From NCBI GenBank assembly GCA_947243795.1, contig OX365942.1:62001-126000 (forward strand): 64,000 nucleotides of DNA. Reading direction: 5' to 3'. The stretch comes from Saccharomyces uvarum. Its lineage: Eukaryota; Ascomycota; Saccharomycetes; Saccharomycetales; Saccharomycetaceae. The translations under genes were made by a program, and so were the position numbers. The notes under the pieces are model-generated. The model was not told the origin of the DNA and searched no databases. It saw nothing but the letters and a program-made list of their open reading frames with translations. Each line of letters starts with the position of its first letter. The first letter of the stretch is position 1. Shown one piece after another: positions 11,917-21,430 of this stretch.

Positions 11917-13686
11917 ATGGGAGTCAAAAGTATAACAACCTCCTCCTCAAAGAAGTCAAAGAAACAGCATAATGGGAAGGTGAAAAAGAACAAGAAAGTT
12001 AAGAAAGTACGGAAGTCAAAGAAACCCAGATCCACGAGCGATGACAATGAAGCGAAGAGTTCAGTTAAGGACGATGAGGAAGAGAGCAGGACAACCTCTG
12101 GCGACCATGTCACTGCCGATGGAATTCTTGTACTGGAAAACAAATCAGACGACGATGAAGGATTTGATGACTATGATGGTCATTTTGATAATCCTACTGA
12201 CGTCCCCTCAACCGCTGAAGGAAGCAAAACACCGTTATTAGTAATCCACGGTAATGAAAATGACCTGGCTAACAATGATGACTACATTGCCCTTTCAGCT
12301 AGTTCTGAAGATGAGGATGCTAAACAGAAAGAAGAGGAAAAGCAAAAAAAAGAAGAAGAAATCCTGGAAAAAAAGCAAAAAGAAATCCTCAACACTGACT
12401 ATCCATGGATTCTGAATCATGATCATTCCAAACAAAAGGAAATTTCTGATTGGTTGACCTTTGAAATCAAGGATTTTGTTGCATATATCTCACCAAGTCG
12501 TGAAGAGATCGAGGTTCGTAACCAAACCATAAGTACAATCAGAGAAGCAGTGAAACAGCTATGGTCGGATGCTGATTTGCATGTATTCGGATCTTACTCT
12601 ACCGATTTGTATTTACCAGGTTCCGATATCGATTGTGTGGTAAATAGTGAACTCGGTGGTAAGGAAAGTAGAAATAACTTGTACTCCCTAGCAAGTCATT
12701 TGAAGAAAAATAATTTAGCAACAGAGATTGAAGTTGTTGCTAAGGCCCGTGTTCCGATCATCAAGTTCGTTGAGCCACATTCAGGAATCCACATCGATGT
12801 CTCGTTTGAAAGAACTAATGGTCTGGAAGCTGCAAAGTTAATCAGAGAATGGTTGAACGATACCCCTGGGCTTCGAGAATTGGTTCTCATTGTAAAGCAA
12901 TTTTTGCATTCAAGGAGGCTAAATAATGTTCATACTGGTGGTCTAGGTGGGTTCAGTATTATCTGTCTTGTTTTTTCATTTCTCCATATGCATCCACGTA
13001 TAATAACAAGAGAAATTGACCCAAAGGACAACCTGGGTGTGCTCTTGATAGAGTTTTTTGAACTTTACGGAAAAAATTTTGGTTATGATGATGTTGCATT
13101 AGGATCATCAGATGGTTATCCGGTATACTTCCCAAAATCTACATGGGATGCTATTCAGCCTATTAAAAATCCATTTACATTAGCCATTCAAGATCCAGGG
13201 GATGAGGCAAACAACATCAGTCGAGGAACGTTTAACATTCGAGATATAAAAAAGGCATTTGCTGGCGCTTTTGATCTGTTAACGAATAGATGTTTTGAAT
13301 TGCATTCAGCAACGTTTAAAGATCGATTAGGAAAAAGTATATTGGGCAATGTCATCAAATATCGCGGGAAAGCAAGAGATTTTAAAGATGAAAGAGGCTT
13401 GGTACTGAACAAGGCCATCATTGAAAATGAAAACTATCACAAGAAACGTAGCAGAATAATTCACGATGAAGAATTTACTGAAGATACAGTCACTTCCACG
13501 GCTACTGCCAGTACCACAGAAGACGATTATGACATAATAGAACCGCCCACTAAAAAGGCTAAGACGACATTTTCTGAACCAGAAGCTAAAAAAGAGCCAT
13601 TAAAGGAAAAAAGCGAGGAAACTTATATCACCATTTCAAGTGGCGATGATGACGATGAAGATGGATATAACCCTTATTCTCTTTGA
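11917..13686 (+). CDS. PAP2: Non-canonical poly(A) polymerase Pap2/Trf4 (TRAMP subunit)
   Basis: The 589-residue protein (584 in S. cerevisiae) is the catalytic subunit of nuclear TRAMP. With Air1/Air2 and Mtr4 it adds short poly(A) tails to aberrant tRNAs, rRNA precursors and cryptic transcripts for exosome decay. The N-terminal ~160 residues are Lys-rich then acidic and low-complexity. The nucleotidyltransferase core starts near residue 160: FGSYSTDLYLPGSDID at about 224-239 has the catalytic Asp pair (about D237, D239), and the third acidic residue sits in IHIDVSFE (D294). The poly(A) polymerase-associated domain follows (LGVLLIEFFELYG, about 369-381). The C-terminus is acidic and basic low complexity (KKAK, SSGDDDDED). 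The active site is intact. Confidence 0.95.
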   Translation: MGVKSITTSSSKKSKKQHNGKVKKNKKVKKVRKSKKPRSTSDDNEAKSSVKDDEEESRTTSGDHVTADGILVLENKSDDDEGFDDYDGHFDNPTDVPSTAEGSKTPLLVIHGNENDLANNDDYIALSASSEDEDAKQKEEEKQKKEEEILEKKQKEILNTDYPWILNHDHSKQKEISDWLTFEIKDFVAYISPSREEIEVRNQTISTIREAVKQLWSDADLHVFGSYSTDLYLPGSDIDCVVNSELGGKESRNNLYSLASHLKKNNLATEIEVVAKARVPIIKFVEPHSGIHIDVSFERTNGLEAAKLIREWLNDTPGLRELVLIVKQFLHSRRLNNVHTGGLGGFSIICLVFSFLHMHPRIITREIDPKDNLGVLLIEFFELYGKNFGYDDVALGSSDGYPVYFPKSTWDAIQPIKNPFTLAIQDPGDEANNISRGTFNIRDIKKAFAGAFDLLTNRCFELHSATFKDRLGKSILGNVIKYRGKARDFKDERGLVLNKAIIENENYHKKRSRIIHDEEFTEDTVTSTATASTTEDDYDIIEPPTKKAKTTFSEPEAKKEPLKEKSEETYITISSGDDDDEDGYNPYSL

Positions 13687-13775
13687 TATTGAGGGCTATT
13701 CCTGATTAATAGATTCACAGATGTATACGCAACTGTGAATTTGGATAGAAAGTATATATGTATATGTATTACATG

Positions 13776-14384
13776 TTAGTAATGGAGTGTAATTTTACCT
13801 CTACTCTTCTTTTTATCACTATGCACCTTTTTGTTAAGCATTCGTTCTGCATTAGATTTCTTCTTGATCTTTGCCCATTTTTCTGCAGTCTCGATAGGAA
13901 TGTCATTAGGGAACCGACAAGTTTGCTTAATCTCTTGAATTAACTTTTCGAAGCATTTCAGTTTATTGGTTTCCTTGGATCTGGTTTCATCAGACTGAAT
14001 TACTACAGAGTCACTGTTTATGGTATAGTACCGAAACCTGCCGCTACATAAAATACTTCTAACTTCCTGAGGAATCCAAGAACAACTTGACAAGCCATGA
14101 AGTGTTAACGTGCATTTACTATTGACTTTATTAACGTTCTGTCCTCCTGGACCACTAGCTCGATCATAACGCAAGACAAATTGTTTCAAGGGTAAACCCG
14201 TTACACTAAGTGTTTTTACCCAGTCTCTTGCGCGAGAAACTTCGAGCTCCCTCCAGCTCTTCCCATTGACAATAAATCGTACTGCACCTGTAATACATCG
14301 TGGTCCCCTACAATGCCGTATTCGTGGGAGTGCAAACATAGAGAAGTACGTAACAAGTTTATGGTTTCTCATGTACGTTGTCAT
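13776..14384 (-). CDS. PTH4: Mitochondrial GGQ-domain protein Pth4 (ICT1-like)
   Basis: The 202-residue protein (same as S. cerevisiae YOL114C) belongs to the class I release-factor-domain family of peptidyl-tRNA hydrolases, related to human ICT1, thought to rescue stalled mitochondrial ribosomes. The N-terminal ~30 residues are basic with hydrophobic patches and almost no acids, fitting a mitochondrial presequence. The catalytic motif GPGGQNVNK lies at about 78-86, with GGQ at 80-82. The C-terminal ~40 residues are strongly basic (KKKSNAERMLNKKVHSDKKK), as in ICT1 where the tail enters the mRNA channel. It is convergent with PAP2 (~90 bp between stops). The motif is clear; the rescue role is by homology. 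Confidence 0.92.
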   Translation of the reverse strand: MTTYMRNHKLVTYFSMFALPRIRHCRGPRCITGAVRFIVNGKSWRELEVSRARDWVKTLSVTGLPLKQFVLRYDRASGPGGQNVNKVNSKCTLTLHGLSSCSWIPQEVRSILCSGRFRYYTINSDSVVIQSDETRSKETNKLKCFEKLIQEIKQTCRFPNDIPIETAEKWAKIKKKSNAERMLNKKVHSDKKKSRGKITLHY

Positions 14385-14786
14385 ATGATGTTTCTTGGCG
14401 TGGCTCCCCTCAGTTTTGCGAAGAGGCTAACGATAAAGTCCACGACTCTGTTGTTTTTTGCCTTATACGCCGGATGTTGTCAGCCCCTTAGAAGACACGA
14501 AATGTTGATTATCCGTTTCCAGATCTGGTAAACATAGAATTGCGATAATTCCTATTGTTGTCAGCACGGTAGCTATGATTTGTTGCAAGCTAAAAAAAGA
14601 ATGAAGGAACAAAACACATACTCGACCTAGTTGTGTGGGGAGGCTCTCCATAGAAGTACGAGAAATATGGAATTTATAAAAGTCAAACTTGGTCTTTTTA
14701 AATAAACTGCATAACAAGTGGAAGATCAGGAGAACATATACTAGGATACTAGGACAAACAGGCAAAGAACGGAAGAAATTCTTTCC
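14385..14786. other. Divergent PTH4-SKM1 promoter region
   Basis: 402-bp gap between divergent genes. An open frame on the minus strand (14463-14765) is hydrophobic but resembles nothing I recognise, so I do not call it. Confidence 0.45.
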
Positions 14787-16748
14787 ATGAAGGGCATAAA
14801 AAGGGAAGGATGGATATCTTACAAAGCGGATGGAATGTTTTCGTTCTTATGGCAAAAAAGGTACCTGGTGCTAAACGATTCGTATTTATCATTTTACAAG
14901 AGTAATAGGTTTAGTGAGGAACCCGTCCTATCTGTGGCCTTGACTAGTATAACAAACGTCAGTAGGATACAGCTGAAACAGAACTGCTTTGAGATACTTC
15001 GACTAACAGATCAGAAGGATAATGTGTCGCCTATAAATTCGTATTTTTACGAATCGAATTCCAGGAAATCGATATTCATTTCCACAGGAACCGAACAAGA
15101 TTTGCATGGTTGGCTTGATGCTATTTTTGCTAAATGCCCATTATTAAGCGGCGTTTCATCACCAACAAATTTCACTCATAAAGTACACGTAGGTTATGAC
15201 CCAAAAGTGGGTAATTTTGTTGGAGTGCCCGATAGTTGGGCTAAACTGTTACAAACTTCAGAAATTACCTACGATGATTGGAACAGAAATTCGAAAGCCG
15301 TTATTACGGCATTGCAATTTTACGAAGATTACAATGGGCTAGGTACCATTGAAACCAATAAATCTAACCCAAGTTTAGATTTGAAGCCTTTAAAGAGCCC
15401 GACAAAGTATATCGTAAACAAGAGGACTAACTCTATCAAGAGATCGTTAAGCAAGACGCTCAGGAAAGGCAAGGCGGATTCCATTTTACCTGTGTATCAA
15501 TCAGAACTTAAGCCTTTCCCCAGATCGGCGGTAAATAATAACAGCATCAACTTAGAAGACGAGAAGCCCCATGAAAATGATAGAATGTATGCTAGTAGAG
15601 AAAATGCTACAAATCTCCGAACGAAGCAATTGAAAAGAAAGGAGCAGCAAGCTATTCAACACCATTTACAAAAACATGATAGTAGTGCGACTTTAAAACC
15701 TCGCCGTGTAGCACCAATGGCACCTGTTGCAAAATTTCATGATGGCAAAGCTAAAATACCCAAAGGAAATCTTCTCGAGTTGAAGGATGCAGATGATTCT
15801 GAGGAAATAATAATGAAGATGAAAACAGTAGCAATTGATGTAAATCCGAGACCGTATTTCCAGATGATAGAAAAGGCAGGCCAAGGAGCTAGCGGTGCAG
15901 TATATCTGTCGAAACGGATCAAGCTGCCTCAAAAGAATGACTCGAAGTTTCTGAATTCTCATTGTGATCGAATTATAGAAGAAAGGGTGGCTATAAAGCA
16001 AATTCATTTGTCGGAGCAACCCAAGAAGCAATTGATCATGAATGAGCTTTTGGTGATGAACGACTCGCATCACGAAAATATCGTCAACTTTCTCGAAGCC
16101 TACATTATTGATGATGAAGAATTATGGGTGGTCATGGAGTACATGGAAGGTGGATGTTTAACAGACATATTGGATGCCACTGCAGAGGTTGATGCTAGCA
16201 ACAAATCATCGCCACTAAACGAGAACCAAATGGCATATATAATAAAGGAGACATGCCAAGGTTTGAAGTTTTTACATGACAATAAGATCATTCATAGAGA
16301 TATCAAGTCTGATAATATTCTTCTTAATTCCCAAGGCTTAGTGAAGATCACAGATTTCGGGTTTTGTGTAGAACTAACCGAGAAAAGAAGTAAACGTGCC
16401 ACCATGGTGGGAACGCCATATTGGATGGCACCCGAGATCGTGAATCAGAAGGGGTATGGTGAGAAAGTGGATGTTTGGTCACTGGGGATAATGCTTATTG
16501 AGATGATAGACGGCGAGCCTCCATATCTGAACGAGGATCCTTTAAAGGCATTGTTTTTGATAGCTAATAACGGGTCACCCATATTGCGTCGTGCTGAATT
16601 GGTGTCTGAGAAAACCAGACAATTTTTGGATGCCTGCTTACAAGTGAATGTTGAACTGAGAGCATCGGTAGGGGAACTGCTTATGTTTGACTTTTTATTA
16701 CTGGCATGTAGCCCTGAAGAGTTCAAACCGACCTTAAAGTGGTACTAA
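14787..16748 (+). CDS. SKM1: PAK-family protein kinase Skm1
   Basis: The 653-residue Ser/Thr kinase of the p21-activated (Ste20/Cla4) family acts downstream of Cdc42 and has been linked to down-regulation of sterol uptake genes. Domains in order: PH domain ~1-115 (GWISYKADG...WQKRYLVL); CRIB Cdc42-binding motif at ~123-138 (VSSPTNFTHKVHVGYD); basic, Ser-rich linker; kinase domain ~358-640. The kinase has the Gly loop GQGASG (365-370), VAIK lysine (~404), HRDIKSDN catalytic loop (503-510), DFG (523-525) and APE. All catalytic residues are present. The PH-CRIB-kinase order is shared with Cla4; the shorter length and gene order favour SKM1. Confidence 0.95.
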   Translation: MKGIKREGWISYKADGMFSFLWQKRYLVLNDSYLSFYKSNRFSEEPVLSVALTSITNVSRIQLKQNCFEILRLTDQKDNVSPINSYFYESNSRKSIFISTGTEQDLHGWLDAIFAKCPLLSGVSSPTNFTHKVHVGYDPKVGNFVGVPDSWAKLLQTSEITYDDWNRNSKAVITALQFYEDYNGLGTIETNKSNPSLDLKPLKSPTKYIVNKRTNSIKRSLSKTLRKGKADSILPVYQSELKPFPRSAVNNNSINLEDEKPHENDRMYASRENATNLRTKQLKRKEQQAIQHHLQKHDSSATLKPRRVAPMAPVAKFHDGKAKIPKGNLLELKDADDSEEIIMKMKTVAIDVNPRPYFQMIEKAGQGASGAVYLSKRIKLPQKNDSKFLNSHCDRIIEERVAIKQIHLSEQPKKQLIMNELLVMNDSHHENIVNFLEAYIIDDEELWVVMEYMEGGCLTDILDATAEVDASNKSSPLNENQMAYIIKETCQGLKFLHDNKIIHRDIKSDNILLNSQGLVKITDFGFCVELTEKRSKRATMVGTPYWMAPEIVNQKGYGEKVDVWSLGIMLIEMIDGEPPYLNEDPLKALFLIANNGSPILRRAELVSEKTRQFLDACLQVNVELRASVGELLMFDFLLLACSPEEFKPTLKWY

Positions 16749-17167
16749 CTTTTTGCTTTAATTTCACGGAACATATATAAATATACACTGACACATATAT
16801 ATATATATAATTGCATATTTTTATTTATCATATTTATCATATCACGCCCACAGTTTCTTATTTATTTATAGAAGCAAAAACAACAATGATACGAATACTT
16901 CGCGTTGTGTCAATACAAAAAAGGAAGAAAAAAGAAAGAATGTGTTGCTGTTCGTTAAGGCCAAAATTTCCAGATAGAAGGAATATCGGCAAACTTAATT
17001 AAGATTTTTTTAACAAAGATAGGATGATTATCTGATGGTTAGTTTACCAAGAGAAGACAATTTTGAAAAGTAGAAAACGTTTTTTGTGCGTTTGATACGA
17101 AAATAATCTTGATATCAAGGAAAGCCACGATATTTCAGTTACTAGGGGAAGAGACCGGTATGGTATA
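16749..17167. other. SKM1 3' UTR and MSB4 promoter/leader
   Basis: 419-bp A+T-rich gap. It includes an AT microsatellite just after SKM1 and a two-codon uORF directly before MSB4 (17160-17168, see findings). Confidence 0.5.
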
Positions 17168-18646
17168 ATGATAAGGTCCTCAACTATATCAACTGAAGCC
17201 GTCTTGGTGCCGAACGAAAGGGTTGTGGACACGATGTCGTCATGCAACGAAGATGGTGCAAATTACAGCGTGCTTGATTTATACGACGACGATGAAGAAG
17301 ACGACAATGTCTCTCTACTAGAACAAAAAGAACTACTGACGACACGTGAGCTTGAGAAAGCAAAGGCTTTCACGAGCTTAGTGATGGCAGATCCCGAGAA
17401 TTTTGATAGATATGGATTTAGTAAGAAAAGTTATTTTATACAGCAGGAGGAATATGATAAATGGTTGGTTGAATACAGTAGATATAGCGAGAGAAGGAAA
17501 AAGAAATGGGAGAACCTTTTGTCGAAGAATAAAATTAACCTCCACAATGATAACCCGCTGACGTATCCTGCAAGAAATGAAGAGTTAAAAAAATTCGTTA
17601 GGAAAGGCATACCAGCAGAATGGAGAGGGAATGCATGGTGGCATTTTGCGGGAGGGCAAGAGAAACTAGATATCAACGTTGGAATGTATGATAGATTGAA
17701 GGAAGATTGTCGTGCGGGCGCAGTGTCTGCAAAGGATATGGAAGCTATAGAGAGAGATCTTTATCGGACTTTCCCCGATAACATTCATTTCCATAAGGAA
17801 TCTTTTCAGAGGGGGGAGCCCGCGATGATCCAGTCACTACGTCGAGTCCTGATGGCGTTCTCGATTTATGATGGGTCCATCGGATACTGCCAATCGATGA
17901 ATTTTCTTGTGGGCCTGTTATTACTGTTCATGGAAGAAGAGAAAACATTTTGGATGCTGGTTATAATCACTGGCAAGTATCTGCCTGGCGTGTATGAATC
18001 CGATCTGGAGGGCGCGAACGTGGACCAAGGGGTGCTAGTGCTGTGTATTAAGGAATACTTACCTGAAATATGGTCGCATATAGAATCATCGTACGTGAAC
18101 GGCAATGGCAGTACCGGCCAGATACCCAGGCCAAATCCAGAGGAGCAGTATCTTAGTAGATTGCCGACGTTGACTTTATGTACGGCAAGTTGGTTTATGA
18201 GCTGTTTTGTCGGTGTGGTGCCCATTGAGACGACACTGAGGATATGGGACTGTTTGTTTTACGAAGAGTCGCACTTCTTATTCAAAGTAGCGCTAGGAAT
18301 ATTGAAGTTGAGCGAAAGCGAGTTTTTGGAGAGTAAAAGCCAAAAACTGTTCAGGCAATACTCTTCGTACACGTTTGGAGGTGGCAATGACGCAGACTCG
18401 AGTTTCAAAAAGCTGAAAAATAAGATCAAGACACAAGAGGAGGCGGATATGGAGATTTTGCAGGTGATTCAGAACTTTCCCAAACGTCTGCTGAACCCGA
18501 ACGAGATCTTCGAAAAGATACTGATGAAGAAGAAGATCTCATTAAACAGCATTAATCAAGAGACGATCGACCGCGGCAGGGAGTATGTGGCGATGGAGAG
18601 GAACAGGCAAAGGGCGAGTAGCCGCCCACAGGGGAAAAGAAACTAA
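17168..18646 (+). CDS. MSB4: Rab GTPase-activating protein Msb4
   Basis: The 492-residue TBC-domain protein (S. cerevisiae length) stimulates GTP hydrolysis by Sec4 and other Rabs. With Msb3 it acts in exocytosis and actin organisation at bud tips. The N-terminal ~90 residues are acidic and variable. The TBC domain begins at GIPAEWRGNAWW (~148-159). The dual catalytic fingers are both present: Arg in IERDLYRTFP (R200) and Gln in YCQSMNF (Q242). The C-terminus is basic (RNRQRASSRPQGKRN). The ATG at 17168 gives the expected length; its A overlaps the stop codon of a two-codon uORF. Confidence 0.94.
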   Translation: MIRSSTISTEAVLVPNERVVDTMSSCNEDGANYSVLDLYDDDEEDDNVSLLEQKELLTTRELEKAKAFTSLVMADPENFDRYGFSKKSYFIQQEEYDKWLVEYSRYSERRKKKWENLLSKNKINLHNDNPLTYPARNEELKKFVRKGIPAEWRGNAWWHFAGGQEKLDINVGMYDRLKEDCRAGAVSAKDMEAIERDLYRTFPDNIHFHKESFQRGEPAMIQSLRRVLMAFSIYDGSIGYCQSMNFLVGLLLLFMEEEKTFWMLVIITGKYLPGVYESDLEGANVDQGVLVLCIKEYLPEIWSHIESSYVNGNGSTGQIPRPNPEEQYLSRLPTLTLCTASWFMSCFVGVVPIETTLRIWDCLFYEESHFLFKVALGILKLSESEFLESKSQKLFRQYSSYTFGGGNDADSSFKKLKNKIKTQEEADMEILQVIQNFPKRLLNPNEIFEKILMKKKISLNSINQETIDRGREYVAMERNRQRASSRPQGKRN

Positions 18647-18703
18647 GCGCAGAGTGCGTAGGCGTTTGAAAAAATAAGTATATATGTACTAACTATCTTA
18701 ATT

Positions 18704-19336
18704 CTATTTGGTCAGGGACCAGCCTTTTTGTAGACGCTCCATGATCTGTTTGGCCGCAGGCTTATCGTTCTTGAACTTGTCGTTTAGTAAAGCTTCAATG
18801 GCATCCCAAGGGACGGCCAGCTCTTGCTCCGGAGAAGAAGAAGAAGAGGAAGAAGGTGCAGACACAGGCTTGTCCGCCTCGGACGCTCTGGCGAGGGTCG
18901 GGTCCGGTTTGATCATCACAGTGATATTGCAGTTGGCAGAGTCGAGTTTCAAGTCCGACAAGAACAGGTTTTCGTGAAGGACTTTTCCCTTCAACAGTAG
19001 TTTAATCTCGCTTACGTGGGAGGCCTTTCCTTCGTTGATCAAGTGCTGTTTTAGTTGTAAGATGGTGTCGGATGGGCTGAAATCATGCTCGATGGCAAAT
19101 TTGGGGGCCTGAATCTTCTTCAACGTCAAGCGGACGGTGTCGTTTTGTTGTAGCTTCAATTTCTTGGCATGGTTTTGCTTGTATTTGTATTTCAACGTGG
19201 GTAATGGAACGCCCAAATTGGCTATATCCTTTAGAGGCCTGATGTGGCTTTTTGGCAGCTTCGGGTCGGATAGCGTAGCTAGGGTCAAGAATTTACTGAC
19301 GAACTCGTGCTCTGGGCCGCTAACAGATGTGCTCAT
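18704..19336 (-). CDS. MDY2: GET-pathway ubiquitin-like protein Mdy2/Get5
   Basis: The 210-residue protein works with Get4 and Sgt2 to hand tail-anchored membrane proteins to Get3, and is also needed for efficient mating. Regions: N-terminal Get4-binding part (~1-55); a ubiquitin-like domain at ~70-150 ([34 protein letters not shown]); a Ser-rich linker with about eight consecutive Ser; and the C-terminal homodimerisation helix ending [11 protein letters not shown]. The open frame extends 22 codons upstream to 19402. I chose the internal Met at 19336 because MSTS-SGPEHEF is the S. cerevisiae N-terminus and the upstream residues look like leader sequence. Confidence 0.92.
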   Translation of the reverse strand: MSTSVSGPEHEFVSKFLTLATLSDPKLPKSHIRPLKDIANLGVPLPTLKYKYKQNHAKKLKLQQNDTVRLTLKKIQAPKFAIEHDFSPSDTILQLKQHLINEGKASHVSEIKLLLKGKVLHENLFLSDLKLDSANCNITVMIKPDPTLARASEADKPVSAPSSSSSSSPEQELAVPWDAIEALLNDKFKNDKPAAKQIMERLQKGWSLTK

Positions 19337-19611
19337 GATTGTGTGTGTGCTTGTATCTCTCGTCACTGTTTGTCCCTTCGCTGTCTGCGTTGTCTTGCAC
19401 ACATTGTTGTCTTTGAATTTCTTGTTTTTTTTCTACGCACATCTCGCGAGATTCGGCTTCCGGCTCTAGCTGCAAGTACTGCCATTTCGAGACTAGTAAA
19501 AAAAAAAAAAAAGATATATAATAAACTAGGGGCCATAACAAAAAAACCCATCGCAAGACAAAAACACACGCCACACTACATACACTACACGACGAAAACA
19601 ATCCCTTACGG

Positions 19612-20340
19612 ATGTGCGACAGCAGCCAAAAAGGTGATCACAGCACCAGTGCGAGCGAGAGCGCGTTGTTCTTTAACTATCACGAGTTCTCGTTTTCATT
19701 CTACGACGAAATCGGTTCCGAAGACGGTATGAGTATGCCCAAGGAGCACGACGAAGACCACAAATTGTGTGTAACGCATTTCCCAAACGTCTACGCGCCA
19801 CGAGGCTCGGCCGAGTTCCAGATGACCCGGGTGGTGCGTGTGCCCCGGCGATTCGACCAGTCCCGGGACAGCCTGGAAACACCACAGTTCAGCACGCAGC
19901 TGCCCGGCAGCGAGCCGGCGGCTATCGTCGGAGACAATGGTGGCGGCGGCGGCGGCTTCGTACGATGCGGGCGCTACGACACCGGCGGTCACGTGTTCGG
20001 CTGCTCGTCCGTGTCGCCACTGTCAGAGCACTTGAACGCGGCGGAGGTGGCTGAGGTGGTAGGCCGGGTAAACGAGTATCTGCGGCGGGTTGAGTACGCG
20101 GTGTACGGGTGGCGCAATCTCGGTGGCGTGTTGCTCGACGCGCTCACGGGCGGGCTGTGGAGCTGGGCTCCGGGGCCCCTTCTACGTGGGCCGGTGTTTC
20201 AGGAGTCGCTCGCCCTAGAACAGTACGTGGCACAGTTGAACTCGCCGGGCGGACTGCTCCACGAGCGCGGTGTGAGCCTAGTCCTGCCCCGACGGTCCGG
20301 GTGCCTATCCCTGGATTTCGTCGTGCCTCGACCCACCTAG
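19612..20340 (+). CDS. SHR5: Ras palmitoyltransferase subunit Shr5/Erf4
   Basis: The 242-residue protein (237 in S. cerevisiae) is the accessory subunit of the ER palmitoyltransferase Erf2-Shr5, which palmitoylates Ras2. Conserved blocks I recall from S. cerevisiae are present: ALFFNYHEFS, HKLCVTHFPNVYA, RVVRVPRRFD, VFGCSSVSPLSE, GGLWSWAPGPLL, QEYVAQLN-type segment and the end SLDFVVPRP. A run of six Gly (about residues 104-109) is a small insertion relative to my recollection. Base composition is extreme for yeast: the lines from 19801, 19861 and 20101 each count 42 G+C of 60. Consequently several other frames are open here but only this one makes a known protein. Confidence 0.93.
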   Translation: MCDSSQKGDHSTSASESALFFNYHEFSFSFYDEIGSEDGMSMPKEHDEDHKLCVTHFPNVYAPRGSAEFQMTRVVRVPRRFDQSRDSLETPQFSTQLPGSEPAAIVGDNGGGGGGFVRCGRYDTGGHVFGCSSVSPLSEHLNAAEVAEVVGRVNEYLRRVEYAVYGWRNLGGVLLDALTGGLWSWAPGPLLRGPVFQESLALEQYVAQLNSPGGLLHERGVSLVLPRRSGCLSLDFVVPRPT

Positions 20341-20715
20341 CAAATGGTGTGGGTTGTGGGCGCGCTAAGGGTTTATCGTGTTTATATCCATGGTGTGTTT
20401 GGCATTCTATGCTATTATGGTTTCTTACTTAATTTTATTTTTATCATTTGGATTCATGCTGGTTTTTTGGTTCTCTGGTTTTCTCTGCGGTTCTCCTCTT
20501 CTCCTGTTTCTGCGTGCGGTTCCCCCATCGCTCATGCGTATATATATAGAGTGCGTTTTCAGGTCGAAGATCATCTATACTTTCTTGATAACCTTTCTCC
20601 TTCTTTACTTTCCTCTTCTGCTTTTGTTTTTCGGTTATTTATTATTTTAGCATATAGGTCTTTAAAGATAACGCAAGTATATATCTATTCACAACTACAT
20701 CCGAAATAAATTACA
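20341..20715. other. SHR5 3' UTR and ZEO1 promoter
   Basis: 375-bp T-rich gap. A strong TATA run (TATATATATA, 20539-20548) lies about 170 bp upstream of the ZEO1 ATG, fitting a highly expressed, stress-regulated gene. Overlapping hydrophobic open frames on the plus strand are by-products of the T-richness. Confidence 0.55.
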
Positions 20716-21057
20716 ATGTCTGAATTTCAAAACAAAGCTGAAACTGCCGCTGAAGACGTCCAACAAAAGCTGGATGAAACCAAGGAGTCCTTACAAAACA
20801 AGAGCACCGAAGTGAAGGAACAAGCTCAAACTGCCGTCGACGACTTGAAGAAGGAAGCTACCCCAGAAGCCGAACAAGTCAAGAAGGAAGAACAAGACGT
20901 CGTTGACGGTGCCGAACAAAAGAAGACCGCAGCCGCCGCCAAGGTCGATGAAACCAAGAAACAAACCACTGCTGCTGTCGCTGACAAGAAGGAAACCAAG
21001 AAGGAAGGTGGTTTCTTGAAGAAGTTGGGCCGTAAGTTTGCTTCCATCTTCAACTAG
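20716..21057 (+). CDS. ZEO1: Peripheral plasma-membrane protein Zeo1
   Basis: The 113-residue protein (S. cerevisiae length) associates with the plasma membrane, interacts with the cell-wall sensor Mid2 and modulates the Pkc1-Mpk1 pathway; overexpression gives zeocin resistance. The sequence is a long charged helix of Glu/Lys/Ala/Gln heptad-like repeats (residues ~1-95) with a short basic amphipathic tail, KKLGRKFASIFN, that probably contacts membrane. Codon use is strongly biased to preferred yeast codons (AAG, GAA, GCC, GTC), in line with abundant expression. Confidence 0.94.
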   Translation: MSEFQNKAETAAEDVQQKLDETKESLQNKSTEVKEQAQTAVDDLKKEATPEAEQVKKEEQDVVDGAEQKKTAAAAKVDETKKQTTAAVADKKETKKEGGFLKKLGRKFASIFN

Positions 21058-21358
21058 TCTGTCTACCTCTACTTGAAACTAAAATAAACTAAAGATCTTT
21101 TGAAAAACATGGAAGAAAATGCTGTTTTTTATTATTCTGAACCTTTTTTCACTGAATTTTCCTCTCCTTAAATTGTATCTATCTAATAACTAATTAATTA
21201 ATATATAATACTAATACTAATACTAATAACAATAATTCTATAACCACAAAAACGAGCCCTAACTTTGATTTGGTTTTTTTTTCTGACTTCAGCGGTTATT
21301 TAATCCCTAAAAAAGATGAGGTAAGGGGGAAAGAAAGAAGAAAAAATAAAATAAAATC
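21058..21358. other. ZEO1 3' flank
   Basis: 301-bp A+T-rich gap before tRNA-Gly. It has a small 6-bp-unit repeat (ACTAAT, about four copies, ~21209-21228). Nothing else is seen. Confidence 0.5.
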
Positions 21359-21430
21359 TGAGCGGTACGAGAATCGAACCCGTGTCCCCACCTTGGAAGG
21401 GTGGGATGATAACCACTACACTAACCGCCC
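21359..21430 (-). tRNA. tG(UCC): tRNA-Gly (anticodon UCC)
   Basis: Reading the minus strand from 21430 gives GGGCGGTTAGTGTAGTGGTT, then an anticodon arm with stem CCACC/GGTGG and loop CTTCCAA (anticodon TCC), then GGTTCGATTC in the T arm and 3' acceptor CCGCTC plus discriminator A. The acceptor stem pairs GGGCGG with CCGCTC (one G-U). The A box and B box promoters are intact. Length 72 nt, no intron. Confidence 0.97.

Noticed and set aside
19337-19402. 22-codon upstream extension of MDY2
   Set aside because: Known N-terminus MSTS...GPEHEF begins at 19336; upstream residues look like translated leader.
19696-20054. Several overlapping open frames on both strands within SHR5
   Set aside because: High G+C removes stop codons in all frames; only the SHR5 frame encodes a known protein.
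21209-21228. TACTAAT repeats resembling intron branch points downstream of ZEO1
   Set aside because: Simple ACTAAT microsatellite after the stop codon, with no splice sites or exons around it.
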